In this document: positions 42,780 to 52,185 of the stretch, one piece after another
Layout of the letters: each line of letters starts with the position of its first letter
How positions within the stretch are numbered: the first letter of the stretch is position 1
Position numbers and translations under genes: made by a program
The notes under the pieces: model-generated
What the model was told of the DNA's origin: nothing
The model's input: only the letters and a program-made list of their open reading frames with translations
Database searches by the model: none
Assembly (NCBI RefSeq): GCF_020616555.1
Contig: NZ_CP085173.1
Location: 496,001-560,000, forward strand
Source of the DNA: Streptomyces longhuiensis
Lineage (GTDB): Bacteria; Actinomycetota; Actinomycetes; Streptomycetales; Streptomycetaceae
DNA length: 64,000 bases
Direction: 5' to 3'

Positions 42780-43530
42780 TCAGGGCGTGGGCGAGGCCTC
42801 GGTGAGTGACATCCAGGCTCGTACCGTCCCCTGGTGCGAACCGCTCGCTGTGGTCGCAGCCACTGCCTCCGCGTCCTCGACAGCGCACGGCATTCCGGCT
42901 CGGGTGAGCAGGACGAGTGGCCACTCGGGGCCCGCGCCGGCGGACTCTCCGTCAAAGGCGGACCAGTCCCAGGGCCCGTCGAACCGCCATGCCCAGCCGA
43001 CGGCGTCGGCGACCTCGTCGCCAACGCGGAGAAACGGATACGGGCGCATCAACAGTTCGAAGGCGAAGGGGGATCCCGTCGCCAGGGTGGAGCGTGTAAC
43101 CCGAGCCATCGAGATGGCTCCCGTCCGGAAACTCGCGATACGACAGACCTCGGCGCAGCACGGTCACGGTCTGGGTGGGATGGGGCAGCCAGGCCGTCTC
43201 CAGCGGAGGATCGTGATGGTCGACAGCCGTCACGTGCACCACGGTGGGTGGCACGCCGACCCGGCAGACGTCTCCCGCCTTCAGCTGTTCGGGCGGAGGG
43301 TCGGTTCGAAACAGCTCAGCCTCTACTTCAGGTGCGACGCGCACGCCGCTGCCTGCACCGAGGGCGACGATCCCGTTCCAGTGCGCGAAATCGTTGTCTG
43401 TGTCGATTTCCCACCACGGCCAGCGCACCGATATGTGATCCCACGTAACACCCCGCTCGACCCTGGTCAGTGTGAAAGGGCAAGCGACCGACAGCACGTC
43501 GCCGACCCGGAAGTCCCCCTCATCCATCAT
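42780..43530 (-). pseudogene. Unknown protein gene with a single frameshift
   Basis: The first frame runs from ATG 43530 (MMDEGDFRVGDVLSVACPFT, then WPWWEIDTDNDFAHWNGIVA, PPTVVHVTAVDHHDPPLETA) to HLDGSGYTLHPGDG near 43075. There the protein-like sequence continues in another frame as GSPFAFELLMRPYPFLRVGD, WRFDGPWDWSAFDGES and EWPLVLLTRAGMPC to a stop at 42780. The switch falls at a run of five G (about 43067-43071). Together the pieces make one coherent protein of about 250 residues of unknown function. It is either a true mutation or a sequencing error. Confidence 0.6.
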
Positions 43531-43902
43531 CCGGCCAGGGTAAAGGGGCCCTCTTGGCGGCGTGCGTGGGTCTATCTGCCGGATACCGCTTGAGCCTGTG
43601 GGTCACCTAAGGCCCTCGCCTGGGGGCGACTGTCGTGCTCAGTCACCACATCGTGTGAGCACGACAGTTGGCGGGGCTGCCCTCCGGGACGCTCAGGATC
43701 CAGGCGCCCGTGCCTGCAACTCCTGAGAGGTCGTCGCCGGGACCGAGTCACTCGACGCTGTGGGCACCCGGCTGGAGACGGCGGGATTGCGGGCACGAAG
43801 GGGGCCAGGTGAAGCCCGGCTGCTCCACCGGAGGCTGACGGGTGGGACCTGCCCGCTCGCGACGGCCGTCGACAGCGCCGGGGCGGGTGTGGGCCCGACA
43901 GC
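43531..43902. other. Intergenic, nothing recognised
   Basis: No coherent gene. It contains CACGACAGTTGGCG near 43660 (a motif shared with about 42712). Confidence 0.4.
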
Positions 43903-44463
43903 TCAGAGGCTCAAGGTGATCGCGGCGGCTATTCCCCCTAGCCCTAGGGCGAAGGCGGCCTCGGGCCAGCCTCCCGTGCCCCAGCGGAAGAACCGGTCCA
44001 CCGCCAGCCGCCCAGGACCTGTGGCGGCGATACCGAGGGCGACCACGGCGATGCAGACGTTGTACTCCACTCCGCCGCCCGTCTCCCACAGGCCGTGGGA
44101 CCCGGTGACGGTCGCCATCGCGTTGATCATGACGCCGATGATGGCAGCCGCCGCGAGCGGTGTGAGCAGCCCGAAAGCCAGGCCTAGGCCGCCGAGGAAC
44201 TCGGACAGACCAGCGATCGCAGCGAAGAGTTTGCCCGGGTGGTAGCCGAGGGCGGCGAACCCCTTCCCGGTCTCCGTGAGGCCCGAGCCTCCGAAGATCC
44301 CGAAGAGCTTTTGAGCGCCGTGCCCGGCCATCAGCAGTCCGAAGGCCAGCCTGATCAGCAGAAGCCCACCGTCGGAGGCGGACGCTCTCGCTGTCACGGT
44401 GCCGTGTGCTGCCGATTCAGTCGTACTCGAGGGTTGGTGGTACGCAAGTAGCTTGGTAAGCAT
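43903..44463 (-). CDS. DoxX-family membrane protein
   Basis: The gene encodes 186 residues. Four hydrophobic helices make up the DoxX fold: LLLIRLAFGLLMAGHGAQKL (with the typical R..FG.....HG.QKLFG), KLFAAIAGLSEFLGGLGLAF, LAAAAIIGVMINAMATVTGS and VCIAVVALGIAAT. DoxX-type proteins are membrane components linked to thiosulphate:quinone oxidoreductase or, in mycobacteria, to a redox-stress complex with SodA. The gene follows a SufR-like regulator on the same strand, so a redox-responsive unit is plausible. Confidence 0.88.
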   Translation of the reverse strand: MLTKLLAYHQPSSTTESAAHGTVTARASASDGGLLLIRLAFGLLMAGHGAQKLFGIFGGSGLTETGKGFAALGYHPGKLFAAIAGLSEFLGGLGLAFGLLTPLAAAAIIGVMINAMATVTGSHGLWETGGGVEYNVCIAVVALGIAATGPGRLAVDRFFRWGTGGWPEAAFALGLGGIAAAITLSL

Positions 44464-44640
44464 GGGAATGCTCCCGGTCGAAGGACGCCGGGCCGGTCCC
44501 TGTGGTCGTCGCCCACGGCCTCCTCGGCGCTGCGACCGTTTCCTGATCTTGCCGGCCGTCTCAGTGGTAGCGCCAGGTGGCGTCGGTGACGTCGTCGGCC
44601 GAAAGCTCGACGCCGTCGCTCTGGTGAACGGGGCTGCGCA

Positions 44641-45363
44641 TCACCCCTTGGTGGGTCCCAGCTGGACGCAGCACTCCCCCGGGCGCGGGGCGAGGGTCGC
44701 CTCTACACCGCTGACCTCCAGGCCCTGCAGGTAGCCGGTGATGAAGGCGTGGTTCATGCCGCACACCAGCTCGGGAGCCTTGGCTGCCAGGGGATGGAAC
44801 GGGCAGTTGCGCAGCCGTAGTCGGGTGGGGGTTTCGCGGACGGGCTCGAAGCCGTGTTGTTCGAGCATCCGCTCGCAGACGCTCAGTCCACGTTCTGCGC
44901 CGAGCCGGCCGGGACGTGTCTGTTCCCGCTCGCTCTTGCCCAGTTCCCGGCCGCGCCGGCCGGCCGTGCGCACGGCGGCGTGGGGTGCGGATTCGTCACC
45001 GTCCTCGGTCAGGACGGCCTCCAGCAGGAGGTCGGCCAGCAGTTCGTGACGGCGGTCGGGGATGCTCACGTGGATGTGGGTGTCGGTGGGTTCGTAGACC
45101 TTGGGCTGACGGCCGACCTTCCGGATCCCGCCGGGAGAGCCGTTGCCGGCACGCAGCAGTCCGGCGTCCACCAGCTTGTCGAGATGGAAGGCGGCGAGCT
45201 TGCGCGAGATGCCCACGCTGGCGGCTGCTTCGTCCCGGGTCACGGGCCGGCGCTGACGCCGGATGAACGCGAACATCTGCCGCCGGGAGTCCTCGCCGAG
45301 GACGCTGACGGACTCGATCGCCGAGTCACCTGTAGGAGTCTGCGGCGTTGCGTCAGAGGCCAC
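44641..45363 (-). CDS. ArsR/SufR-like winged-helix regulator with C-terminal Cys cluster
   Basis: About 240 residues if started at GTG 45361-45363 (VASDATPQTPTGD). The frame stays open further upstream, but that part is not protein-like. The winged helix is SRRQMFAFIRRQRRPVTRDE, AAASVGISRKLAAFHLDKLV and DAGLLRAGN. The C-terminal domain contains NCPFHPLAAKAPELVCGMNH and ends GECCVQL. Cys residues at these places are reminiscent of the iron-sulphur ligands of SufR-type regulators, though the spacing (C-x13-C-x28-CC) differs. It probably represses the downstream DoxX gene, 177 bp away. Confidence 0.78.
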   Translation of the reverse strand: MASDATPQTPTGDSAIESVSVLGEDSRRQMFAFIRRQRRPVTRDEAAASVGISRKLAAFHLDKLVDAGLLRAGNGSPGGIRKVGRQPKVYEPTDTHIHVSIPDRRHELLADLLLEAVLTEDGDESAPHAAVRTAGRRGRELGKSEREQTRPGRLGAERGLSVCERMLEQHGFEPVRETPTRLRLRNCPFHPLAAKAPELVCGMNHAFITGYLQGLEVSGVEATLAPRPGECCVQLGPTKG

Positions 45364-45512
45364 CTCTTCACAATAACGCGTACAGCGATAGGCGCAACCG
45401 GCGAATCTTCGTGGAACGCGGCGTGGAAGTGGGCATCTTGACGGCTCGCTCGAATAAGACCAAGATTTGCTGGCGAAAAGAGAGATGGTCGTCATGGCGG
45501 GTGGTCCGTCGC

Positions 45513-45990
45513 ATGACCAGGCCAGGCGACCAGGTGAGTGCTGCGCTGGCCGGACCGTACGGGCACCCGTTCCACCCGATGCTGGTCACCGTTCCCATCG
45601 GGGCGCGGGCTGGGCAGCCTGGTCTTCGACATCGCCTCGCATCTCGTCGGCGATCCGGGATTTCTGGTCCGGGGAGCGATGTGGCTGATCGCGCTCGGCG
45701 TGATCGGCGCTCTATCCGCGGCCGTGGTCGGCTTCCTGGACCTGTTCGCCATCCCGCCGGGTCCCCGGGCCTTCCGCATGGGCCTCGTCCACATGGCGCT
45801 GAATCTGCTGGTCACCGTCGCCTACGCCGCCAATTTCCTGTGGCGGCACGCCGCCCAGCGGCCCGACGTCGGCGAAAATGCGTCCCTCGTGGCCCCAGGT
45901 GAGGGTGAGCAGTCCGGGCCTACCAGCTGTGTGTGCGATTTGCTCGCACAGGATGAGGACCTCTCGAGACTCAAGCCTCAACCCGGGTGA
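45513..45990 (+). pseudogene. DUF2231-type membrane protein with a frameshift
   Basis: From ATG 45513 the frame reads SAALAGPYGHPFHPMLVTVP IGA, then shifts by one base near 45600-45612 (GGGGCGCGGGCTGGGC) and continues as LGSLVFDIASHLVGDPGFLV, RGAMWLIALGVIGALSAAVV, GFLDLFAIPPGPRAFRMGLV and HMALNLLVTVAYAANFLWRH. The GHP.HP.LV..PIG...GSL.FD motif and four membrane helices identify DUF2231. A one-base insertion is enough to explain the break, so real mutation or sequencing error are both possible. Confidence 0.75.
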
Positions 45991-46008
45991 CCTATGCGAT
46001 CACGGTCC

Positions 46009-46452
46009 CTAACCGAGTGGATTCCAGTTGAACCAGCCCCGCGAGGTGTCGTAGAGGTTCGTGGGTTCGTCGCACGTCTGGGATGTCGAGATCTGCAGGG
46101 CGACGGCATCCGCACGCGCCGCATGGTCGTCCGCCAGAACCACCAAGATCAGAACTAAAGTCAGCATAAGGACGGGAAGAACTCGCCCGCGGCGTACGCG
46201 TGAGATGACCAGCGACGTCACGGCCAGCACAAGGCTGACCAGCAGGAGCCACCGGTTCACGCCTGCCTCCCGGTCGAGTCGTTTGGACAGCTCGACAAGG
46301 TCGCCACAGAGTATGTACGTCTCCGGTCCGCCGAACAGCGACAGACAGCGTTCCAGTACTGCGGCCAGCACGATGAACATCCCTAGGGCCGGCAGCAAAC
46401 TCGGATCTCTCTCCGACCCTGGCCCGGACCTGACCTGCCGCGCAATCCCCAT
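46009..46452 (-). CDS. Unknown membrane protein with three helices
   Basis: The gene encodes 147 residues. Hydrophobic helices at about 18-38 (SLLPALGMFIVLAAVLERCL), 66-84 (VNRWLLLVSLVLAVTSLVIS) and 90-107 (VLPVLMLTLVLILVVLA) are joined by charged loops. A C-terminal 35-residue extracytoplasmic or cytoplasmic tail has QTCDEPTNLYDTSRGWFNW. Codon usage and the positive-inside pattern (RVRRGR after helix 2) support a real protein. No family recognised. Its 3' end lies 18 bp from the convergent DUF2231 pseudogene. Confidence 0.6.
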   Translation of the reverse strand: MGIARQVRSGPGSERDPSLLPALGMFIVLAAVLERCLSLFGGPETYILCGDLVELSKRLDREAGVNRWLLLVSLVLAVTSLVISRVRRGRVLPVLMLTLVLILVVLADDHAARADAVALQISTSQTCDEPTNLYDTSRGWFNWNPLG

Positions 46453-46591
46453 GCCCCCACCCTTCGGCTGCCCGGTGGAACATCCGGCCGAGCGCAGAGA
46501 TTACCGCCCCATGCGCGTCGGGGTGTGCTTTCCCAAGTCCGTGAACGTAGGTGCTCAAAGCCGTCCGGCGCTTCGCGGTTGTGGGGGCGCG

Positions 46592-48196
46592 TCACTCGTC
46601 GTCGGACGACGAGTGACGCGCGTGCGGATGGCGCAGGCGCACCCAGATGTCGCGCGCCTGCCGTCCGGCGGCGGTGCGGCTGCGGGCCACGAGTCTGCGG
46701 GCCTGTTCCGGCGTCTCCACCATGGGGCCGGATCCGCGCAAGGGTCGCCCCGCGGTCTCGTGCAGGAAGAACGTCGAGATGAGGCCGATCGCTCCGGCGA
46801 CCATCAGGTAGTACGCGGGGACCATGTTGTTACCCGTCGCCTCGACGAGGCCTGAGGCGAACAGGGGTGTGGTGCCGCCGAAGAGCGACACGGACAGGTT
46901 GTACGCGATCGACAGGGCGCCGTAGCGAATCCGGGTGGGAAAGAGGGCCGGCAGTGTGGCGGCTGCGGTTCCCGCGAACATGACGAGCAGCATGCCGAGA
47001 ATCGCGCACCCGAACGCCGGGAGCAGGATGCCGCCCTCCCTGATGAGCAGGAACGCGGGATAGGACAGCGCGATGAGCGCGATGCTGCCGGCCATGAACA
47101 TGGGTCTGCGTCCCCACCGGTCGGACGTCCTGCCGACGGTCGTGATCAGCAGGACGACCAGGAGCATCGTGCCGAGGACCAGCAATTGCGCCGTCGTGTC
47201 GTTCTCGCCGAGGGTCACGGTCATATAGGTGGGCAGGTACGACGTCACCATGTAGTTGGTGACGTTGTAGAGCAGGACGAGGCCCATACAGATGAGTACC
47301 GCCTCCCAGTGGCGCGCGAAGATCTCCTTCACGCGGCCCTTGCCCGACTGGCGGGCCTGCTCCACGGGGTTCTCGTCCGCCCGCTTCCCCGACGCCTGCG
47401 AGTGCGCGTACGCGGCCTCCTGCTTGAACGCGGGGGTCTCCTCCAGCTTCATGCGCATGTACAGGCCGATGAGACCGAGCGGACCCGCCACGAAGAAGGG
47501 GATCCGCCAGCCCCAGTCCTCGAGGCCGTCGCTGCCGAGCACGAGCGTGAGGACCGTCACCAGACCGGAGCCGAGCGAGTAGCCGATGAAGGTGCCGAAG
47601 TCGAGCCAGCTGCCGAGGAAGCCCCGACGCTTGTCGGGCGCGTACTCGGCGATGTAGGTCGTGGCACCCGCGTACTCGCCGCCGGTGGAGAAGCCCTGGA
47701 CGAGGCGGCACACCAGCAGAAGGATCGGGGCGAGGAAGCCGACGGCCGAGTAGGTCGGCAGGAAGCCCACGGCGAAGGTGCTGGCCGCCATCATGATCAT
47801 CGTGGCGGCGAGCACCTTCTGCCGGCCCACGCGGTCGCCGAGCGGCCCGAAGACGAGTCCGCCCAGGGGGCGCACGATGAAGGCCGCGGCGAAGGTGGCG
47901 AAGGTGGAGACGACCTGCGCACCGGGGGAGCTCGACGGGAAGAAGACCTTGCCCAGGGTGCCGGCCAGGTAGGCGTAGACGCCGAAGTCGAACCACTCCA
48001 TGGTGTTGCCCAGGGCGGCCGCGGTGACGGCCTTGCGCACCTTCGGACGGTCGGCGACGGTCACGTCCTGGGCTGACAGGGCCTTCTTACGGCGGCGCAG
48101 GAGCGTACGCAGCATGCGGTCGGTGGCCGGATGCGACGCGCGCGGAGCGTTCCGCCCCGGCGGATCGGATTTCCGGCGCCGGAAGAGACCTGGCAT
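46592..48196 (-). CDS. MFS transporter, metabolite:H+ symporter (MHS/ProP-like)
   Basis: The gene encodes 534 residues from ATG 48194-48196. In-frame ATG 48115 would give the canonical length. Twelve helices can be followed. MHS signatures are KAVTAAALGNTMEWFDFGVY (TM1), IVRPLGGLVFGPLGDRVGRQ (the loop 2-3 MFS motif), VCRLVQGFSTGGEYAGATTY, AEYAPDKRRGFLGSWLDFG and LLITTVGRTSDRWGRRPMFM. The closest well-known type is ProP/ShiA/KgtP, importing proline/betaine or organic acids with protons. The 55-residue N-terminal and 50-residue C-terminal basic extensions are longer than usual. A betaine role would fit the osmotic-stress theme, but the substrate is not proven. Confidence 0.9.
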   Translation of the reverse strand: MPGLFRRRKSDPPGRNAPRASHPATDRMLRTLLRRRKKALSAQDVTVADRPKVRKAVTAAALGNTMEWFDFGVYAYLAGTLGKVFFPSSSPGAQVVSTFATFAAAFIVRPLGGLVFGPLGDRVGRQKVLAATMIMMAASTFAVGFLPTYSAVGFLAPILLLVCRLVQGFSTGGEYAGATTYIAEYAPDKRRGFLGSWLDFGTFIGYSLGSGLVTVLTLVLGSDGLEDWGWRIPFFVAGPLGLIGLYMRMKLEETPAFKQEAAYAHSQASGKRADENPVEQARQSGKGRVKEIFARHWEAVLICMGLVLLYNVTNYMVTSYLPTYMTVTLGENDTTAQLLVLGTMLLVVLLITTVGRTSDRWGRRPMFMAGSIALIALSYPAFLLIREGGILLPAFGCAILGMLLVMFAGTAAATLPALFPTRIRYGALSIAYNLSVSLFGGTTPLFASGLVEATGNNMVPAYYLMVAGAIGLISTFFLHETAGRPLRGSGPMVETPEQARRLVARSRTAAGRQARDIWVRLRHPHARHSSSDDE

Positions 48197-48658
48197 GGGC
48201 GGGAGCCTCTCTGCGGACGGCTTCGGGGGCCGCGGGCTGCGGCACCGATGCGGAGGGCTCTCATTCTTCGCAGTGGACGGCCGGCCCGCCTCCAGAGGCG
48301 GGCTATACGCGTGGCACGGTTCACGCCGACGCGATGCCGTCTCCATTCGTCGAGCAGCGCACCATCCGCGTGCCGTCCCGGCACGGCCGACGCCCGGAGG
48401 GAGGCCGGTGATGGACCTGCCCCGGCGCGCACTGCGCAGCGACCAACGCTGAGGGCCCAGGTCCGAGGACGGCACACGTCCGCGAGGCCGTCTCCCAGCG
48501 CTGATGCCAGCGCTCGGCGTGCGGCAGGCCCTGTGGATGACCATCCGGCGATCGCAGGGAGGCCACAGGAACGCTCGTCGGCTCTGGAGCGGGACGGCGG
48601 GGAGCCGACTCTGTTCGCCAGCGTGCTATGCCCTTATTGCGAAGATATTCTGTGAAAT
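48197..48658. other. Divergent intergenic region
   Basis: Lies between the transporter and the membrane phosphatase. No gene is seen. It should contain both promoters. Confidence 0.45.
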
Positions 48659-49750
48659 GTGATCGAGCCTGGACGGCCGTGGCTCCGTCGGCGCTACGGC
48701 CGGGGGAGACTTGTACGGCTGTCGCCGGTCATTCTGACCGTCGTCATCGCCAGCCTGGCATACACCACTCCGCCGCAATTGGCCTTCAGCCGTCTCCTGC
48801 CCGCGGCGCCGGCCCTGGCGGCCGCCATGTGGCCGGTCCTTCCCACCGTCCTGCTCGGGACGGTCTGTCTCTTTCTGATGATCGGCCTCAGCCTCGTCTT
48901 CCCCGATCTGGGAACGTGGTGGACGGCCGCAGGGATCATCGCAGTCACCGTGGCCGCCGCGTACGGAAGCCATGTCCGGCTCCAGCGGGAGCGCACCCTC
49001 TTCCAGGTACGGCTCGTCGCCGACGCGGCGCAACAGGTGGTGCTGAGCCCTATGCCGCGCCGCCTGGGGAATATCGAGATCGAGTCGCTGTACCTTGCGG
49101 CCGCGGCGGAGGCCCGTATCGGCGGGGACTTCTACGAGGTGGCCGACACGCCATATGGGGTCAGGCTGCTCATCGGTGATGTGCGGGGCAAGGGCCTGCC
49201 GGCAGTGGGGGTGGCCGCGGCGATCGTCAACGCCTTCCGGGAAGCGGCCTACGGCGAGGCCGACATGGTCGACGTCGCACGCAGGCTGGACGCCAGCAGT
49301 ACCCGTTACAACGCCGCCTTTCCCTCCGAGGGGTCGATGGAGCGCTTCGCCACCGCCCTTCTCGCCGAGATCCCGCACGAGGGCAGACGTATCGACATCC
49401 TCAACTGCGGACACCCCCCGCCATTACTCCTGAACCGCAGGAACCTCCGCATCCTCGAGTCCGCCAATCCCTCGCCACTGCTCTGCCTCGCCGAGCTGAT
49501 CGGCGATCACTACTACGTCGACACCTTCGACTTCGCCCCTGGCGACACACTGCTCCTCTATACCGACGGGATCGCCGAAGCCCGCGCCCGCGACGGCGAG
49601 TTCTTTCCGCTGGCAGCGTGGATGCGTCGGCAGCCCCCGAGACCACCCCGCGAACTGCTCACGGCTCTGCACCACGAGGTCGTCCGCCACAGCAGAGGAC
49701 GTCTCGACGACGACATCGCGGCCCTAGCCGTACGCCTTTGCGAGACCTGA
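48659..49750 (+). CDS. Membrane-anchored SpoIIE-type PP2C phosphatase
   Basis: The gene encodes 363 residues from GTG 48659. Three hydrophobic helices (about 22-40 LSPVILTVVIASLAYTTPP, 48-80 and 85-103) anchor the protein without a separate sensor domain. Residues about 115-360 form the phosphatase: LAAAAEARIGGDFYEVADTP, LLIGDVRGKGLPAVGVAAAI, LNCGHPPPLLLN, LLLYTDGIAEARARDGEFFP and RLDDDIAALAVRL. All metal-binding motifs (GGDFYEV, GDVRGKG, TDG, DDD) are intact. A common Streptomyces architecture, expected to dephosphorylate a STAS antagonist at the membrane. Monocistronic. Confidence 0.92.
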   Translation: MIEPGRPWLRRRYGRGRLVRLSPVILTVVIASLAYTTPPQLAFSRLLPAAPALAAAMWPVLPTVLLGTVCLFLMIGLSLVFPDLGTWWTAAGIIAVTVAAAYGSHVRLQRERTLFQVRLVADAAQQVVLSPMPRRLGNIEIESLYLAAAAEARIGGDFYEVADTPYGVRLLIGDVRGKGLPAVGVAAAIVNAFREAAYGEADMVDVARRLDASSTRYNAAFPSEGSMERFATALLAEIPHEGRRIDILNCGHPPPLLLNRRNLRILESANPSPLLCLAELIGDHYYVDTFDFAPGDTLLLYTDGIAEARARDGEFFPLAAWMRRQPPRPPRELLTALHHEVVRHSRGRLDDDIAALAVRLCET

Positions 49751-50053
49751 AGCACGGAGCCCGAGTGAGCGGCCCGCGCTACTCAATCGCGTTGGCACAC
49801 ACCCTTTTCGGCTATCAGCCCAGCCCTGACTGCGGAGTTCGCCCCTGAAAACCTTGAGCCCAGGCCGCGGAACCGCTGTTGAGCAACGGCGCGGTCCGTG
49901 CCCCAGAAGGCATGCCTGCGGCTAAGTTGCGCCTTCCGGGCAGGGCGCGAACGATGGAACCTGGCATTCACGCCTGGCAAGGGGGGCCACAGCCGCGGTC
50001 GGATGGGCCGTAGGAGCAGGGCACACGTGTGTGCTCGTGACACGGGAGTGGAC
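49751..50053. other. Intergenic, no gene
   Basis: Leader region of the hydrolase gene at 50054. Nothing else is recognised. Confidence 0.45.
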
Positions 50054-51028
50054 ATGACCGAGCTTCCCCCGCCGATCACCCCCTATCTTGAGCCCGCCGC
50101 AAAGGAGTTGTGCGAGGCGACCGATCCGCATCCGCGGATCTACGAGGTCCCTCCCGAGAAGGGCCGTGACATCCTCCTCGGCCTGCAGAGCGACCCGAGC
50201 GTGCCCCGCCCGGAGGTCGACGAGGAGTGGGTCGATGTGGACGCCGGCGAGTGGGGCACGGTCCGTACCCGCATCATCCGGCCCAAGGGAGTCACTGGCC
50301 TGCTGCCTGTGGTGTTCTACATCCACGGCGCAGGCTGGGTCTTCGGCGACGACCAGACCCACGATCGCCTCTTCCGTGAGCTGGCGGTCGGTGCGGGCGC
50401 CGCGGGCGTCTTCCCTGTCTACGACCGGGCCCCGGAGGCGAAGTACCCCACCCAGGTCGAGCAGAACTATGCGGTGGGTCGGTGGGTCCTGGAGCACGGC
50501 GCTGAGCACGGCCTGGACACCTCGCGCATCGCCGTCACCGGCGAGTCGGTGGGTGGCTGCATGTCGGCGGTGTTCGCGCTGATGAACAAGGAGCGCGGTG
50601 GCATCGACCTCAAGGCTCAGGTCCTGCTCTACCCGGTGGCCAACGCCGACTTCGACACTCCGTCCTACCTGCAGTTCGCGGAGGGCTACTACCTCACCCG
50701 CGACGGCATGAAGTGGTTCTGGGACGCCTACACCACCGACCCCGCCCAGCGCACCGAGCACTACGCCTCACCACTGCAGGCGAGCCTCGATCAGCTGAAA
50801 GGGCTGCCGACCACCCTGGTCATCACCGATGAGGCCGATGTCCTGCGTGACGAGGGCGAGCAGTACGCCAACAAACTCCGCGAGGCCGGCGTGGATGTCA
50901 CCTCCGTCCGCGTCGCAGGCATGGTCCACGACTTCCTCCTCCTGGACAGCCTGCGTGACACCCGCGCCGCCAACGTCGCCCGCAAGCTCGCTGTCGACGC
51001 TCTTCGGACGGCACTGCACGAAAGCTGA
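50054..51028 (+). CDS. HSL-type alpha/beta hydrolase (carboxylesterase)
   Basis: The gene encodes 324 residues from ATG 50054, with GGGAG 6-10 bases upstream. Hormone-sensitive-lipase family: oxyanion-hole motif VVFYIHGAGWVFGDDQTHDR, nucleophile SRIAVTGESVGGCMSAVFAL (GxSxG), acid in TLVITDEADVLRDEGEQYAN and His in AGMVHDFLLLDS. Cytoplasmic esterase acting on short-chain esters. It precedes, on the same strand, the acetoacetate-decarboxylase-like gene but is separated from it by a 228-bp region with its own promoter. Confidence 0.92.
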   Translation: MTELPPPITPYLEPAAKELCEATDPHPRIYEVPPEKGRDILLGLQSDPSVPRPEVDEEWVDVDAGEWGTVRTRIIRPKGVTGLLPVVFYIHGAGWVFGDDQTHDRLFRELAVGAGAAGVFPVYDRAPEAKYPTQVEQNYAVGRWVLEHGAEHGLDTSRIAVTGESVGGCMSAVFALMNKERGGIDLKAQVLLYPVANADFDTPSYLQFAEGYYLTRDGMKWFWDAYTTDPAQRTEHYASPLQASLDQLKGLPTTLVITDEADVLRDEGEQYANKLREAGVDVTSVRVAGMVHDFLLLDSLRDTRAANVARKLAVDALRTALHES

Positions 51029-51185
51029 CTCCGCCCCTTGCACAGGTACTGATGACCGCTCCGGGTCCGCCGAAGCCATCCGTGGCATGGGCGGGCCCGG
51101 AACTGCTTCCCTCTCAGCGCCTCGGGGGTGCCGGTCGCCTGCGCGAGCGCCGAGGACGCCTGCAGCAGTCCCCCAGCCCACAGTG

Positions 51186-51226
51186 TTGACGGTGCATACA
51201 TGGCGAGTTAAATTCATGTATGCACC
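51186..51226 (+). promoter_or_regulatory. Promoter with 12-bp perfect inverted-repeat operator
   Basis: -35 TTGACG (51186-51191), 17-bp spacer, -10 TAAATT (51209-51214). GGTGCATACATG (51191-51202) fills most of the spacer, and its exact complement CATGTATGCACC (51215-51226) follows the -10 directly. A repressor dimer bound here would block RNA polymerase. The right half-site TGTATGCACCGTA matches 11 of 13 bases of TGTAAGCATCGTA in front of the TetR gene at 57809. Confidence 0.8.
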
Positions 51227-51256
51227 GTAAACATGAGTGAGCGAGGGAACTACGTC

Positions 51257-52174
51257 ATGACATCGACACAGAAGGACACCGTCACGGTCGACCTCGGTGG
51301 CCGATCGGTCCCGGTCCCGAAGGGCGGCCTGTACGACCGGTACCGGATGGACACCGATCTCGGCGAGATCGCCCGTCACCCCCGAGTCAGCGGCGTGGAC
51401 TTCTTCCGAAAACTGCCCAAGACCAAGGTCGACTCTCCCATCGGTCCCACGCTCACACCGAACTTCTACTACAGCATCTCGACTGCCCGGCTCACGCTGC
51501 TCGCTCCGTCCCGCGCGATCCGCACCCGCCTTCCCGCGGAGCTGGCACCGCTGGAAATTGCACCGGGGCTTGGCCTGGTCTCGGTGATGTTCTTCCGCTA
51601 CGACGTGTGCGACATCGACTTCTACACGGAAGCCGCCGTCGGGATCGCCGTCAGGCCCGCGCGGCACGGCAAGCTCGGATTCTTCGACCTCGTCTCCGCC
51701 CTCAAGAACGAGCACCTCGTCACCTACGTGCTGTCCCTGCCGGTCAGCACCGAAATCGCCCAGGTCCGGGGCCACGACGGGTACGGCTTCCCCAAGTGGG
51801 TCACCGGCCTCGACGTGGCCATCGACGCCAACCGGACGACCGCCCGCGTGGCCAACGACACCGGCGGGACGGACCTGTCTCTCTCGGTGGCCACGCCCGC
51901 CCAGACCGTGTACCCGAGCGGCGAGCGGGTCTCGGCTCTCACCTCGTACACGTCGATCGACGGCGCCTGGCACTCGACCCTGAGCCAGACCAATGTGCTG
52001 TCGGCCGGCACCGCACTTGTTCCTCGTGACGTCCAACTCCAGGTCGGAAAGGGCCGCATGGCCGACGACCTGCGATCGCTCAGGCCGATCAGGAAGGTTC
52101 AGCTCGACGTCGTGACCGAGGGTCAGCTGGCCCTGCACATGCCGGTCCCCACCTCGGTCCAGCGCCGGAAGTAA
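51257..52174 (+). CDS. Acetoacetate decarboxylase-family protein
   Basis: The gene encodes 305 residues from ATG 51257, chosen for GAGGGA upstream. ATG 51233 is an alternative. The ADC-like fold shows GLYDRYRMDTDLGEIARHPR, RLPAELAPLEIAPGLGLVSV, FFRYDVCDIDFYTEAAVGIA and QVRGHDGYGFPKWVTGLDVA. GYGFPK is the position of the Schiff-base Lys region in acetoacetate decarboxylase. It is longer than the 245-residue type enzyme. Many actinobacterial members are of unknown substrate. It is followed after 11 bp by an aldehyde dehydrogenase, with which it forms an operon under the operator-bearing promoter at 51186. Confidence 0.8.
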   Translation: MTSTQKDTVTVDLGGRSVPVPKGGLYDRYRMDTDLGEIARHPRVSGVDFFRKLPKTKVDSPIGPTLTPNFYYSISTARLTLLAPSRAIRTRLPAELAPLEIAPGLGLVSVMFFRYDVCDIDFYTEAAVGIAVRPARHGKLGFFDLVSALKNEHLVTYVLSLPVSTEIAQVRGHDGYGFPKWVTGLDVAIDANRTTARVANDTGGTDLSLSVATPAQTVYPSGERVSALTSYTSIDGAWHSTLSQTNVLSAGTALVPRDVQLQVGKGRMADDLRSLRPIRKVQLDVVTEGQLALHMPVPTSVQRRK

Positions 52175-52185
52175 GGAGCCCTGCC

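Noticed and set aside
42700..43670. CGACAGTTGGCG motif occurring twice (near 42712 and 43660)
   Set aside because: Only 12 bases, same orientation, no symmetry. Probably chance in GC-rich DNA.
46830..48076. Long frames overlapping the MHS transporter on both strands
   Set aside because: They shadow the transporter gene, which has clear membrane helices and MFS motifs. The shadows are His/Arg/Gly-rich with no fold.
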